A stretch of 64,000 bases of DNA from Sitta carolinensis (GCA_032173965.1 JAVUNC010000006.1:20578370-20642369); one strand, 5' to 3'. Positions 35,869-47,045 are shown, counted from the stretch's first letter. Translations and numbers: made by a program. Notes: generated by a model not told the origin, from the letters alone.

Positions 35869-37378
35869 TGGCTGCTGAGAGCCCTCAGCCTCACCTCTCC
35901 ACTCTGAGCTCACCACATCCCTCAATTTATTTCCCAGAGGCAAAGGAAAGTTTAATTTAAGCTCCTTTTGAGATCCTTTGAGGGTTTTTTTGGGTGGAAA
36001 GCACTGGAAGTACACAAAGAACTGTGTTGGGGTGATAAAGCAGGGACATCAAATCTGAGCAATGTGTGGCCGTGTGAATCCTCAAAGACAAGGCTCATTG
36101 CTGAGCTGGAAGGTGCAAAATCCCACAAGAAAAACACACTGAAGATGGGAAAACCATCCAGAAGAATGCTCTGTTTGTTGTGTTAAACTCTGCAAAGTTA
36201 GGGCACAGAAAATAAAACGGGATAAGGAAGAGTAACTTGCGTGTGTTATTGCAAACATTTCAAGGAAATTAATTTGATTTGATGAAAAAAAAAACCCAAA
36301 CAACTCAGTGTTTTGTAATCAGATGTAAGCACATTCCTTGTATGTCAGTTTTCACAGCCAGGGGATGGAGATAAACCTGTAAAACTGCAGTTCTACTGAG
36401 CAATGAATTAAATTTTCATGCACTGCTGGTCAGCACACCTGAACTTTACTCACTAATCCATTTCCCATAAGATGTCCACAGACATGCCAAGCCTCTAATG
36501 CAGTTTAAAAATATGTTTTCAAGCTGCCAGAGAAATTTCCATAGCTTGCCACAGAAGTTCATGTTGGTTTCAGGCACACAAGAGACAGGGAAACCTGAGA
36601 GAGCCCTGATCAATGAATTCTGCATTGCTGAGCAGGAAGAGAGGCACAGATTCTAGTTTGAAAATTGTGTGGCCAGCCTAAAGGACTCAAACACACCTGA
36701 TTTGACTGAAAGGTAGCATCAAATATCCAGGTAAGACTTAAAAGTCTCACCTTGCCCCAGTCTAACCATGCTCAGGGTACCAAGGCTGCAAAAGAATTAG
36801 CACTGCTCCATACATAACACAGCCAACACAGAGAAAAGCACAGAATTCCTACAGAAATTAATCCTAAAACAGCCCCACAGGGCTTTTCCAGTGTGATACA
36901 CAAGGGAAGCACTGTCTGTGTTTTATGGGCTACTTCATTTATCCAGGTTAATATCATTTATTCAAGGCTTGTCATTATTTACAGGCCACTATAATTAATG
37001 ATCATATTCCTGTCTCTTCTCCTCTGATTAATGTGGTCACTGCACAGCTACACAGATGGGTCAAGGTGGGATGGGAGCATCCAGGATATAACCAGTCCCC
37101 TCATAAACTGGGTAACTGGGGATCATTTTGGTTTCCCTGCAAGGCAAGTGCACACAAAGACATCCAGACTGGCTGGGGCACATTTGCTCGTGCTGCCATC
37201 CCATCTGTCTCCAGAAACAGCAAAACTGAAGTGACAGATAACCATGGATTTTGTCAGAGGTAAAAAGAACCTCAGCTCCATTGCTGTAAATAGGCAGAGA
37301 TTCAGAAGAACATTAACCCCTTCCCATTTCTCAGCTGTTGATACAGATCCATTTTAGACATTTCTGCTCTAAACAAAT

Positions 37379-37725
37379 TGTAGTCTGGTTTTCAAGCCTG
37401 AAGTTTCTGAGTTTTTAAGTACTAGTTTTTCTAATGTTTTTAGTTCGTTGAAACTTGTTCCCAGAGGAAGAACATAAACAACAGGACGTTGTTTTTGCAA
37501 CAGTATTCACGTGGTGAATTCTTTCTGAGAAGAGAGATTCTCTCTTGATGTCCCTCTGGTTTAACCAATGTGGGTGAAAAGGTTTGTCTTTCAATCACCA
37601 ATCACAGTGGTCAGTGAAAAACTGTATATAAGGGAACAATCCCTAAAATAAAATATTCATTCTTCCTTCACACAACCTTGAGACAAATCCCAAGAGTCTG
37701 TGTTGTGTGTGTTATCTCAACAACA
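37379..37725 (+). mobile_element. Solo LTR, family C copy 2
   Basis: It begins TGTAGTCTGGTTTTCAAG and ends CTCAACAACA. Flanks ACAAAT and ATAAAT match in five of six bases. Two CCAAT boxes, TATATAAGG near 37624 and AAATAAAAT near 37645 are at the same places as in copy 1. Confidence 0.8.
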
Positions 37726-38139
37726 ATAAATGACATGACTGTACTTTTTTGCTGCCTTTCTTCTCCTCTCAGCCTTAAAACTCTGATTGCTGTGGGTGAC
37801 CAGGAGTGCTGGGTTGCAGTGCAGGATGTGCCCAGCAGTGTGTGTTCTGCCACCACAAACAGGGCAGGGGCTGTGGGCTGGGGTGATCCTCTCTCCATGC
37901 CCAGCTGGGGCACTTCTCTTTATCCCTTCCACCCAGGAGAGATCTTCTGCCCATGGGCCACTGAGTCTCATTTCATGACAGATAAAAACTCCCTCATCAG
38001 ATTCCATGCTGCATGCAGGGCAGGAGCCCAGCGTTCCTGCCAGGACAGCCTGGGAGCTGTGGCAGCCAGGGCAGCCTTTTCAGGGCATTGCCAGAGGCAG
38101 CCCAGGATCAGCTGTGCCCAGGGGCTCTGCAGAGGGAAT

Positions 38140-38532
38140 CTGCCCCTTCCCGCAGGATCCCTGTCCCGGCACAGCCCCTCTGCCCCTTCCCGCAGGATCC
38201 CTGTCCCGGCACAGCCCCCTGTGCCCCTTCCCGCAGGATCCCTGTCCCGGCACAGCCCCTCTGCCCCTTCCCGCAGGATCCTGTCCCGGCACAGCCCCCT
38301 CTGCCCCTTCCCGCAGGATCCCTGTCCCGGCACAGCCCCCTCTGCCCCTTCCCGCAGGATCCCTGTCCCGGCACAGCCCCTCTGCCCCTTCCCGCAGGAT
38401 CCCTGTCCCGGCACAGCCCCCTCTGCCCCTTCCCGCAGGATCCCTGTCCCGGCACAGCCCCCTCTGCCCCTTCCCGCAGGATCCCTGTCCCGGCACAGCC
38501 CCTCTACCCCTTCCCGCAGGATCCCTGCCCCA
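38140..38532. repeat. 41-bp GC-rich minisatellite, about ten units, intron of DDHD1
   Basis: The unit is about CTGCCCCTTCCCGCAGGATC followed by CCTGTCCCGGCACAGCCCC. CCCGCAGGATCC recurs about ten times at 40-42 bp spacing with very few substitutions and only 1-2 base length changes, so the array is young or homogenised. It is about 360-760 bp downstream of the E4 donor. Long proline- or glycine-rich open frames across it are by-products of the repeat. Confidence 0.92.
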
Positions 38533-38896
38533 GCCCCGACCCACGGGGGACAGGGGGGGATTCTGACTCTGCCAGGGGTTGGGGTTGGATCTCTGCATTT
38601 TTATTGTCATTCTCCTCAGGAAGAACTGCCAGTGCTATCCCACATCTCTGCCTGAGAGCCCCTTCATTTCAGAATTATAATAATTCACAGGGAGGGGTTT
38701 GCATTCTCCATTCCTGCCTTCCTCAGCACAAACCTGCTGTTCAAACCCTGACCATGACAAACCTACAAAGCATTAACACCTTTTACACAGGCTTTCCTTA
38801 GAAGGGAGCTTTCCTGACATTCCCAAATCCAGATTTTTTCGGCCTCTTTGCCCTGCTCAAGTGAAATTTGCATAACCCCACGTTTTCCACACTCAC

Positions 38897-39003
38897 CTCA
38901 TCCCTGTAGAGAGGACTGGTGTAGTACATGATGTCCATGGCACTGCTGTTGAGCATGTCCCGCAAACCCCGCACTTTATCCGGAGTTATGGAGTCCACAG
39001 TGT
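38897..39003 (-). CDS. DDHD1: DDHD1 coding exon E4
   Basis: The exon is 107 bp. It starts with AC completing an Asp codon and then encodes 35 codons, including VDSITPDKVRGLRDML and YYTSPLYRDE, and ends in phase 0. The acceptor is TTTTTTCCAG; the donor is GATGAG|GTGAGT, near consensus. The stretch is highly conserved in DDHD1 and precedes the nucleophile exon. A GC-rich 41-bp minisatellite lies about 360-760 bp downstream of its donor in the next intron, which is about 11.2 kb long. Confidence 0.96.
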
Positions 39004-39054
39004 CTGGAAAAAACAGCCCAAAACTTAAATTACATCCAGGAGAACGATAAAAGA

Positions 39055-39188
39055 GAATCATGGAATGGTTTAGGTTGGGAGGGACCTTAAAGATCATCCA
39101 GTTCCACCCCCTACCCTGGGCAGGGACACCTTCCTCTATCCCAGGGTGCTCCAAGCTCCTCCAACCTGGCCAGGGATGGAAACGTTCA
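39055..39188 (-). mobile_element. CR1 fragment in the short intron between E3 and E4
   Basis: AATCATGGAATGGTTTAGGT to CCTCCAACCTGGCCAGGGAT. It makes up over 40 percent of this 318-bp intron, about 50 bp from the E4 acceptor. Confidence 0.9.
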
Positions 39189-39321
39189 AAATTATGCAAA
39201 AAAACCAAACCAAAACAAAACAAAAAACACAAAACAAGCAAGGCACAAGCAGAGAACACAGATGAAAGTTCTGGGGAGAACTGTGCAGCTGCTGGAGCAG
39301 CAGCAGAACCAAGTCCTGTAC

Positions 39322-39428
39322 CTCCATCGAGGGTCAGCTTGGATCTCCACTCCACTGGAAGGAATTCCACGTGCGTTGCAAGATTGGAAAAATACTTCTC
39401 TTCCACTTTCCTTGCAGTATCTCGCATC
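39322..39428 (-). CDS. DDHD1: DDHD1 coding exon E3
   Basis: The exon is 107 bp. It starts with G completing a Met codon, then encodes MRDTARKVEEKYFSN and, near its end, FLPVEWRSKLTLDG. The acceptor is TTTTTTTGTAG; the donor is GGAG|GTACAG. The sequence is the conserved strand and helix region between the HGIGQ motif and the nucleophile of DDHD1. The intron upstream of it, about 12.9 kb, is the longest in the window and holds the polypurine tract, the inverted repeat arms and several LTRs. The intron downstream is only 318 bp and holds a minus-strand CR1 fragment. Confidence 0.95.
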
Positions 39429-39771
39429 CTACAAAAAAAGAAAAAATGTTTTCCTGTAGAAACGACCCTTGGCACAACACATTTCCTGAATTACTGTTTT
39501 TTCACCCCGACTAAAACATGTAATTCCCTCCGTTTCAAGCTCTTATTATGAAACACTTAAACTCTCACATAATGAAAGAAATTCTGTGCACTGTATGCTC
39601 AAAAGAGTCTGAGTTTATCACAGTTTGGGGTTAACATAATTCACCCAAATTCAATTCAAAGGTTATCTGTTAATTCTGGTGGGGTTGGGGCTGAATGTGA
39701 AAGGCGAGGATTAGGAAATTAGAAAAGAATTGGAAAAATCAGAAAATAGAAAATTAAGAATTTCACCTCTG

Positions 39772-39980
39772 CTTTGAAATCTAGAATCCCCTGAAATCAA
39801 CCACTTGATCAGTGTAGAAGGAGGACAATTCAGTGCTTTTAAACACAGAGAAAACTCCTAAAAATATGGCTTGAAAGAGCAGAATTTCATTTTAATTTTA
39901 CATACTGAATTGGAAGGCTTGAGTGCTCCAAGGGTGAGAACCAGGATCACTTACGAGGGTTTTAACTTGCAGGAGCAGAT
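39772..39980 (-). repeat. Inverted repeat, left arm
   Basis: The reverse complement of this stretch matches 42590-42800 at roughly 88-98 percent by eye. The best block is about 105 bases (from AAAACTCCTAAAAATATGG to ACCAGGATCACTT) with about one mismatch. Probably a dispersed repeat of a family I do not recognise. Confidence 0.85.
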
Positions 39981-40955
39981 GGAGAAGCTTTTAAAAGACT
40001 TTTCATTCTTACAGCATATCTGAACATGAACATAGCTTGGCCAATCTCAAGGGATTAGAAAAACTTAAAATACCTCAACCCCAAAGTATCTCTGACCCTC
40101 TCTGTTGTCTGGGGGAAAATGGGAATAATGGTAATTTATGTTCTTTTTAAAAACATGATTTTATTTGTGCTGTGTGAAAACCCCATCATTGAAAAAGGAA
40201 AACCAGCACGAAATCAGACAAAATATTAAATATCCAGGCATTCTATCAATATCACTCAGCACCCAAAGCCAGGAAGTGTTTTATTTTCCTTTCTTTCCTT
40301 TACTGGCCCCAACAGTATTTCCATTTTTGAAGATGAGCACAACAAACCAAATCCAACTCCGGTTTCCAGCACTCTGTTCCCAGTTCCAAGCACCAAGTTT
40401 TTTTATTTATTTCAGTGTTTCAATGTTTTTTTCCCCCTATTTTCAAAGCAACCCCCTTTTTAGTTAATTCTACAACCAAAGGCACAGAGACATTAATCTT
40501 CCACCTGCATTTCCACCTGTCCAAATGCTTTTTAGTGAGTTTATTCTCACTCTCTTATAGCTGAGGCACTTTCCTTGGATGCATTAATGCTCCTCTGCTC
40601 TTCAGGAGAAAGGAGACAGTTCAGGATAAATCACTACCAACACCTGGGACAGGAATTGCTTCAGCTGCTCCATGTGCTGCACTATCCAAAAATATATATG
40701 GATAACTCTGCCAAAACCCTGCCCTGAAAAGCAGAAGGAGGAGGTAGGAAGGGGCATGAAAATCAATGGTTTGGGGAAAAAAAAAACAAACAACAAACTA
40801 AAACATTTTCTACAGTTATCTCTTCTTCTCTCTCATTTGTTTTCTTCCCAGGAAAAGTTCACTATGCTGCTAAAAAAGCAGATTATAATCATGTACCACA
40901 TTTTTGAGAGAGGCAGTGAAAACACTTTTCCATCACTGACAGTTGTTTTCTGGTG

Positions 40956-41648
40956 AAAGAAAAGAAAAAAGGAGGAATGGGGGAAAAAAGGGGAAAAGGG
41001 AAAAGAAAAGTTGGGGAAAGGGGGAAAAAAGGAGAAAGGAATAAAAGGGAAAGGGGAAAAGGGGAGAAAAGGGGGAAGGGGAAAAGGGAGAAAGGAATAA
41101 AAGGAAAAGGGGAAAAGGGGAGAAAAGGGGGAAGGGGAAAAGGGTAGAAAAGGAAAGAGGGGCTAAGGAAAAGGGGGGTAAAGGGAGAAAAAGGGGAAAG
41201 AGGGAAAAAAAGGGGGAAGAAAAGTGGGGAAAGAAAAAAGGGGGAAGGGAAAAAAGGGGAAGGGAAAAGGCAGGGAAAGGAAAAAAGGGGGGATGGGAGA
41301 AGAAGGGGAAAGTGAGAAAAAAGGGGGAAGGAAAAAGGGGAAGAAACAAGGGGGAAGGGAAAAAAGGGGGAAAGGAAAAAACCAGGGAAAGGGGAAATGG
41401 GGAAATGGAAAAAAGCAGGGGAAGGAAAAAAGGGGGGGAAAGGGAGAAAAAAAGGGGGAAAGGGAGAAAAAAAGGGGGAAAGGGAGAAAAAAAGGGGGAA
41501 AGGGAGAAAAAAAGGGGGAAGGGAGAAAAAATGGGGGAAGGGGAGAAAAAAGGGGGAAAGGGAGAAAAAAATGGGGGAAAGGGAGAAAAAATGGGGGAAA
41601 GGGAAAAAAATGGGGGAAAGGGAGAAAAAAAGGGGGAAAGGGAAGTAG
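40956..41648. repeat. Polypurine/polypyrimidine tract of about 690 bp
   Basis: The plus strand is almost purely A and G. The 5' part is irregular AAAAGGGG; the 3' part (about 41425-41645) is a regular array of GGGGGAAAGGGAGAAAAAAA units of about 20 bp. On the DDHD1 sense strand it is a long C/T tract about 1.5-2.2 kb upstream of the E3 acceptor. Confidence 0.95.
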
Positions 41649-42092
41649 CATCCTTGACAACCTTTTTTCCAAAGCAGTTCCTGCAAGCCTCTGCAAACAG
41701 CCAAGAAATGCAACTGCTCAGCATCTCTATTTTTAAAGCCTGGTGTGATTGCACTCCTAATCTCCTGGACTCTTGTCCAACAGGATGGCAAAGGTTCAAA
41801 TAAAGCAGAATATCCTTGCCATGATAAAGGGGGGGAAAAAAAAATAAAATCAGCAAGAGGATCTGCTTAAACCAGGGTTGATTTAAGGCCTGAGCTGCCC
41901 CATCCTTACCAAGCACAAAACCCTCCCTGCCACCCCCACACACAACAGGACACGTGGGAGTTCAACCCCAGCATGGAATCTCTAGATTATAAAGAAGATA
42001 AAATTCCAGGGAATATAGGGACATTCCTGGAGCCCCTGAGTGAGCAAAATAAAGGAGATCTTTGTAAATGCCCCCAACTCCTTGGTGCTGCC

Positions 42093-42590
42093 AAGGATCT
42101 GCAGGCAAGGGGGTGGGTTTGGCTGGGATAAAGTGAATTTCTATGCTGGTGGCTGGTACAGCAGGATTTGGAATCAGGATGAGAAAAATGTTGATATTTT
42201 GGTTGTTTGGGTTGTGCTTTCCTAAAATCAGGGATTTTTCAGTCTCATGTTCTGCCAGCAAGGAGCTGCACAAGAAGCTGGAGGGGAACATGGCCAGGAG
42301 AGCTGACCCAGACTAATTTCTGGATTTTACCCCCAATTATATATTATTATTATTATTATCATCATTATTATTATTGTTATTGTTATTATTATTTTAATTA
42401 TCAAACTGTTTTCATCCCAACCCATGGGTTTCTTCTCCCCAGCTGCAGGCTGGGGTTTAAGCTTGACACCAGCAAAGAGGAATTCAGAAACAGTTAAATT
42501 TAGCAGGGAATTAGCCAAGCAGCAAATTAAAGCTGCTCAGCTTAAAAGCAGGAAAAGCACAGAAATATTGTGTGAACAAAGCACAGAATT
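42093..42590 (+). repeat. Dispersed repeat with inner ATT microsatellite, copy 1
   Basis: This matches 46530-47045 closely: blocks beginning GTGAATTTCYATGCTGGTGG and GGGATTTTTCAGTCTCATGT, an (ATT)n run (42341-42398), then CTGCAGGCTGGGGTTTAAGC. The ATT run sits at the same internal place in both copies, so it belongs to the element. I do not recognise the family; an ERV-derived sequence is possible. Confidence 0.8.
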
Positions 42591-42800
42591 TTACACAGCA
42601 AGTTAAAACACTCATAAGTGATCCTGGTTCTCACCCTTGGAGCTCTCAAGCCTTCCAATTCAGTATGTAAAATTAAAATGAAATTCTGCTCTTTCAAGCC
42701 ATATTTTTAGGAGTTTTTTTTTGTGTTTGAAAGCACTGGATTGACTTCCTTCTATACTGATCAAATGGTTGATTTCAGTGAATTCTAGGTTTCAAACTAC
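42590..42800 (+). repeat. Inverted repeat, right arm
   Basis: This is the partner of 39772-39980 in opposite orientation, 2.6 kb away, with the polypurine tract between them. It directly follows the dispersed repeat at 42093-42590, and the match stops sharply at CTTGC near 42597. Confidence 0.85.
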
Positions 42801-43261
42801 TTGAAGTGAAGGAAATTGTAAATAACCTGGTCCTATTAGAGCAGGAAAAAACATCCACATTATTTATACATCAGTAGCAGCTGGAAATATTGTGGAGCAA
42901 CAGCTATTAGACATCCCTAAATCTTTAAATATAACTACAGCAGAGCTTTCTGCTGTTTGAAAGGGTCCAGTTCTTATTAAAGCTGTTCACAAACTGACTC
43001 AGAGTTTTTTCAATAAAAGTCAAAGCAAGAAACAGGAGTTTGGAGAACATAACCTGGCCTTGCAATTCTGCCAAACCTTTTGGGAAAAGCTTCAAAAAAA
43101 AAGAAAAAAAAAAAACAAACCTAAAAAACTGTGCTGGCTTTGTGTCCTGATGCAGAACTCTGGGAAATGTAAAGCCTCATTTTACTCAGATGTGGGTTCA
43201 CCTTGGGGAAGCTGAGGTTGTCCAGCTGTGGTCCTGCCTTCCAGGACCTGAAAAATCCCAG

Positions 43262-43534
43262 AACTTGTAAAATCCCAGAAGGGTCTGAGTTGGAATGGAC
43301 TTTAAAAATCATCCAGTCTCACTCTCTTTCCATGGCAGGGACAATTCCACTCTCCCAGGTTGCTCCAAGCCCTGTCCAGCCTGGCTTTGGGCACTGCCAG
43401 GGATCCAGGGACAGCCACATCTCCTCTGGGAATTCCATCCCAGCCCCTCCCAGCCAGGAATTCCCAATTCCCAATCTCCCACCCATCCCTGCCCTCTGGC
43501 AGTGGGAAAGCCATTCCCTGTGTCCTGTCCTATT
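43262..43534 (-). mobile_element. CR1 fragment (3' part of a split copy)
   Basis: GAGTTGGAATGGACTTTAAA to TGTGTCCTGTCC matches the complement of the CR1 3' end. It continues at 44036 after the insertion. Confidence 0.85.
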
Positions 43535-44035
43535 GGGGAATTTATGAATTCTGTAAATCAGACACTGGACCTTCTGAGCTGCTTCAGATGGTGAAGTTTA
43601 TTTTCTAATTTCCTGCACAGACTGCTCACATCTCTGCCTCGTGGTTCAGAAGGTCCCAAGACCTCTGCTTACAAGACCTTTTATGGATTTATTAACCAAT
43701 AAAACACCTCCACCAAGAATATTTCCCTTTTTAACCCAATAATCTGTTATTTTGTTTTATACATTTTGCTGCACTGTGGGATTTCTCAACCAATCATCTA
43801 GTGACACACAAACTCATAATTCTACACTTATTATCTCTACAACTACTTTTATATCCTAAACTTTAAACTTCCTAATACTTAATATGTTTTCACTTAAACT
43901 ACAAATCCACGTTTTTGCTTCTAACACCTAATTTTGGGAGCCTTTTCTAAGGTCTCAAATTAAACCCTGTATTTAATATTAAGCTTTGGCTTAATATTCT
44001 GAGAGCTCTCTGTATTTTTGGATTCCAACCAAAAT
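43535..44035 (-). mobile_element. AT-rich, LTR-like insertion splitting a CR1
   Basis: A minus-strand CR1 is interrupted here. The CR1 text stops at GTGTCCTGTCC and resumes at TCCCTCCATCCCTTGTCCCC. The insert carries TATAAAAG (minus, near 43850) and AATAAA signals (near 43595 and 43688), with TGTTAGAAGCAAAAACG (minus) as a possible LTR start near 43927. I could not fix a clear target duplication or both ends. Confidence 0.5.
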
Positions 44036-44150
44036 CCCTCCATCCCTTGTCCCCAGTCTCCCTCCAGCTCTCCTGGAGCTCCTTTAGGCACTGGAAGGGA
44101 CTTCCAGGTCTCCCTGGAGCTTTTTCTCCTGCTAGAATGATCCTGAACAA
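44036..44150 (-). mobile_element. CR1 fragment (5' part of the split copy)
   Basis: CTCCATCCCTTGTCCCCAGT to GAGCTTTTTCTCCTGC continues the CR1 text of 43262-43534. Confidence 0.85.
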
Positions 44151-45269
44151 ACAGAAACATTCAGGTCCAGGAAAAACCCAAAACTCCTCTGGTACAAAGT
44201 GCACAAAAACTCTGTTTGAACCCAATTTGTCACCTCAGGGATGGCAGAGCTGCACTTACCCTGTCATTAATGTCCCAGCAGCAGTGGCACATCCATCCCC
44301 TGCTGCCAGGAATCACTGGAATTCAGGAATCCCTGGAATTCCAGTCACAGCCAGTGGCAGCACTGCACCACAACCCCAATGTTTTTGATCAGCTGGGCTG
44401 ACAGAAATGCTGAAGAAAATCGGGTGTAATTTCCAGGCAATGCAGCCACAGCCACGTGCAAACCCCAGCACACAACACCTGCTTATCAGTTCTGCTATAA
44501 AGATGGGGTTATTATATTTGTTGTTTTCTTCTTCTGGCTCGTAAAAATGAATTTCTTCTGAAAATTTTATTGGATGGCAAATCCCCCTACTCACTTGTTA
44601 AATTAACACCAACTGAAGTCATAAATCCTCATCTAAACAGGCAGAGAATTCACCTGATATAAATGCATGTTGAAATATTGACCCCAGAGCAACAATTACT
44701 TGAAGCTATGCAGGGGAACACAATAAAACAACTCTAATTCATGGTTTTCCTAAGAAAAAAACCCACTCATGCACTGATGCAATGCACACCTTAGAAAGAA
44801 TTCTGACATACTGCTATTTTCCATGCAAGAAGTGATGGCCTGGAAATAGGTACTTTGAGATTCACCACAAATAAAACGTGCCTGGCTGCCTTTCCCTGAT
44901 TAAAATAATAAATAAACCCCTCCCTATTTTCAGAGATATACATCCTTGCTTAAATTGAGTATATTCCAGAGATACATTAACACATTTAGAATTATTGCTG
45001 TGGGGTTTTTTTAATCTCATGCTACTAGCTTAGTGTAGGATTTACAAACACTCCATTAAAATGAGGGGAGCTGCAAACTGAGCTTCAGCTGCTTCCCAAA
45101 TTTTGCAGAATGATGCTGATGTTAACAGAGCAAAATGCCTGAGAGCTTGAAGAAACTATTTTAATTTTAATTTCAAGTCATCTTTGCAGACTGTCTTCAG
45201 TCAGATGATGCATGAGGAAGAAATAGGGAATGGTCTTTAATTTAAACCTTAAACGTGCACTCTTGATTT

Positions 45270-45512
45270 CATAAAATCATTGAATCCCAGGATGGTTTGG
45301 CTTGGAAGGGACCTTAAAACTCATCTCATTCAGGGCAGGGACACCTTCCACCACCCCAGGGTGCTCCAAACCCTGTCCAACCCGGCCTGGGACATTCCAG
45401 GGATCCAGGGGCAGCTTCTTCTTGAGTTCCAGGGCCTCACCATCCTCACAGTGAGGAATTTCCTCCTAATATTTCATCTAAACCTGCCCTTTGTGTCCAT
45501 TTAAAGTCCTAA
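45270..45512 (-). mobile_element. CR1 fragment interrupted by LTR family C copy 3
   Basis: ATAAAATCATTGAATCCCAG to CCTGCCCTTTGTGTCCATTT, then the LTR. Confidence 0.88.
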
Positions 45513-45514
45513 CC

Positions 45515-45858
45515 TGCAGTCTGGGTTTTCAGGCCTGAAGCTTCTGAGTTTCTAAAGCTTTGGTTTTTCCTGGTGTTTGAGTTTTCTGAAACTCGTTCCC
45601 AGAGCTTGAACCTAAAGAACAGAATTGTTTTTGTAATGATATTCATGTTTTGAACTCTTTCTGTGGGAGGGATTTTCTTTTGCTGTCCCTCTGGTTTGGC
45701 CAATGTGGGTGAAGAGTTCTGTCTCTCGTTCACCAACCACAGTGGCCTGTGGAAAATCTATATCAAAGAACCAGTTCTTCAAAAAAAGATCCTATTTTAT
45801 GCAGCCTTTGAAGAAAATTTCACAAGTCTATGTTGTGTGTGTTATCATAACAGCAACA
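45515..45858 (+). mobile_element. Solo LTR, family C copy 3 (6-bp target duplication CTAACC)
   Basis: It begins TGCAGTCTGGGTTTTCAG and ends AACAGCAACA. CTAACC is present at 45509-45514 and 45859-45864. The TATA region is degraded (TCTATATCAAAG). It inserted into a minus-strand CR1 (45270-45512), so it is younger than that CR1. Confidence 0.85.
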
Positions 45859-46529
45859 CTAACCCTTTATCCCATCACCCTGATTCTAAGAGACAGAGCA
45901 ATGGGATGTTCACAGAAAAAAAATAAACCCCTCAATCTCACTATTCCCTGCAGAGCCATGTGGATCCACAGCTGGATTTTGGTCACAGAACTGGGGGATG
46001 AGGTTCTACATCATTCCCCAACTGCTCTCACCCCTCCCTGGAGTTCCCCCAAACCATGGCCAGCACTTTTTGCCTCTTGGAGGAAATAATACCTCTTTAT
46101 TGAGGAAACTCAGGGCTGGCTTGGGCTGAGTTTGCTAAGCTGAAGTGAGAGCAGCAGGCAGGAGTAATAAAAACAGAGACCTGCTGGGAGATGAGGAAAT
46201 GTTTCCCAAAGCTGAGCTGCAGAAATCCAGCTATGGGTGGATTCTGAAGAGCAAAGACACCAGTCACGTTCTGCCACTGTTGTTCTCTGCAGCTCTCAGC
46301 AAATTGCTGTGAAAATTGCTGCTCCCTGACACACACAAAGCCTCATCCGACTTCAGAGCAGAGCTGGAAACTCTAGGGTGCAAACAGAGGAAGCAGGGCT
46401 GGGATTCACACTTCATCCTTTGGAGGAAAAACAGGATTTTGCATGATCAGAGGAAGTGAAGCTGTTTTGCTGGTTAATGCAGGTGCTCCAGACTCTCTTC
46501 CAACACTGCTCTCCAAAGGGCAGGAAGGC

Positions 46530-46794
46530 TTGCCCTGCAGGCAAGGGCGTGGGGTTGGTTGGGATTAAGTGAATTTCCATGCTGGTGGCTGGTGCAGCAC
46601 GATTTGGATTCAGGATGAGAATACAAATGTTGGTATTTTAGTTGTTTGGGTTGTGCTTACCTTACATCAGGGATTTTTCAGTCTCATGTTCTGCCAGCAA
46701 GGAGCTGCACAGGAATTTGGGGGAGAACATGGCCAGGAGAGCTGACCCAGACTAATTTCTGGATTTTGCCCCTATTATTATTATTATTATTATC

Positions 46795-46828
<34 letters not shown>

Positions 46829-47045
46829 AACTGTCTTCATCCCAACCCATAGGTTTTACTTTTTCCCAATAATCCTCCCCATCTCACTGCAGCTGCAGGC
46901 TGGGGTTTAAGCTTGACACCAGCAAAGAGGAATTCAGAAACAGTTAAATTTAGCAGGGAATTAGCCAAGCAGCAAATTAAAGCTGCTCAGCATAAAAGCA
47001 GTAAAAGCACAGAAATATTGTATGAACAAAGCACAGAATTTTCTG
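46530..47045 (+). repeat. Dispersed repeat with inner ATT microsatellite, copy 2
   Basis: Same order and orientation as 42093-42590, about 4.4 kb away. The ATT run (46775-46828) differs in length and pattern, as expected of a fast-changing microsatellite. After CACAGAATTTT the two copies diverge. The 47045-47110 stretch adds a second short ATT run. Confidence 0.8.

Noticed and set aside
38140..38532. CRISPR array (regularly spaced repeats)
   Set aside because: Units are contiguous with no unique spacers; it is a minisatellite in an animal intron.
37678..38801. Proline-rich frames of 325 and 262 codons across the 41-bp minisatellite
   Set aside because: Repeat-generated, GC-rich frames within a DDHD1 intron. 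All three frames of the repeat are open, so coding is not indicated.
40889..41943. Phe/Pro/Ser/Leu frames of about 300 codons on the minus strand
   Set aside because: Translation of the polypyrimidine strand; no gene.
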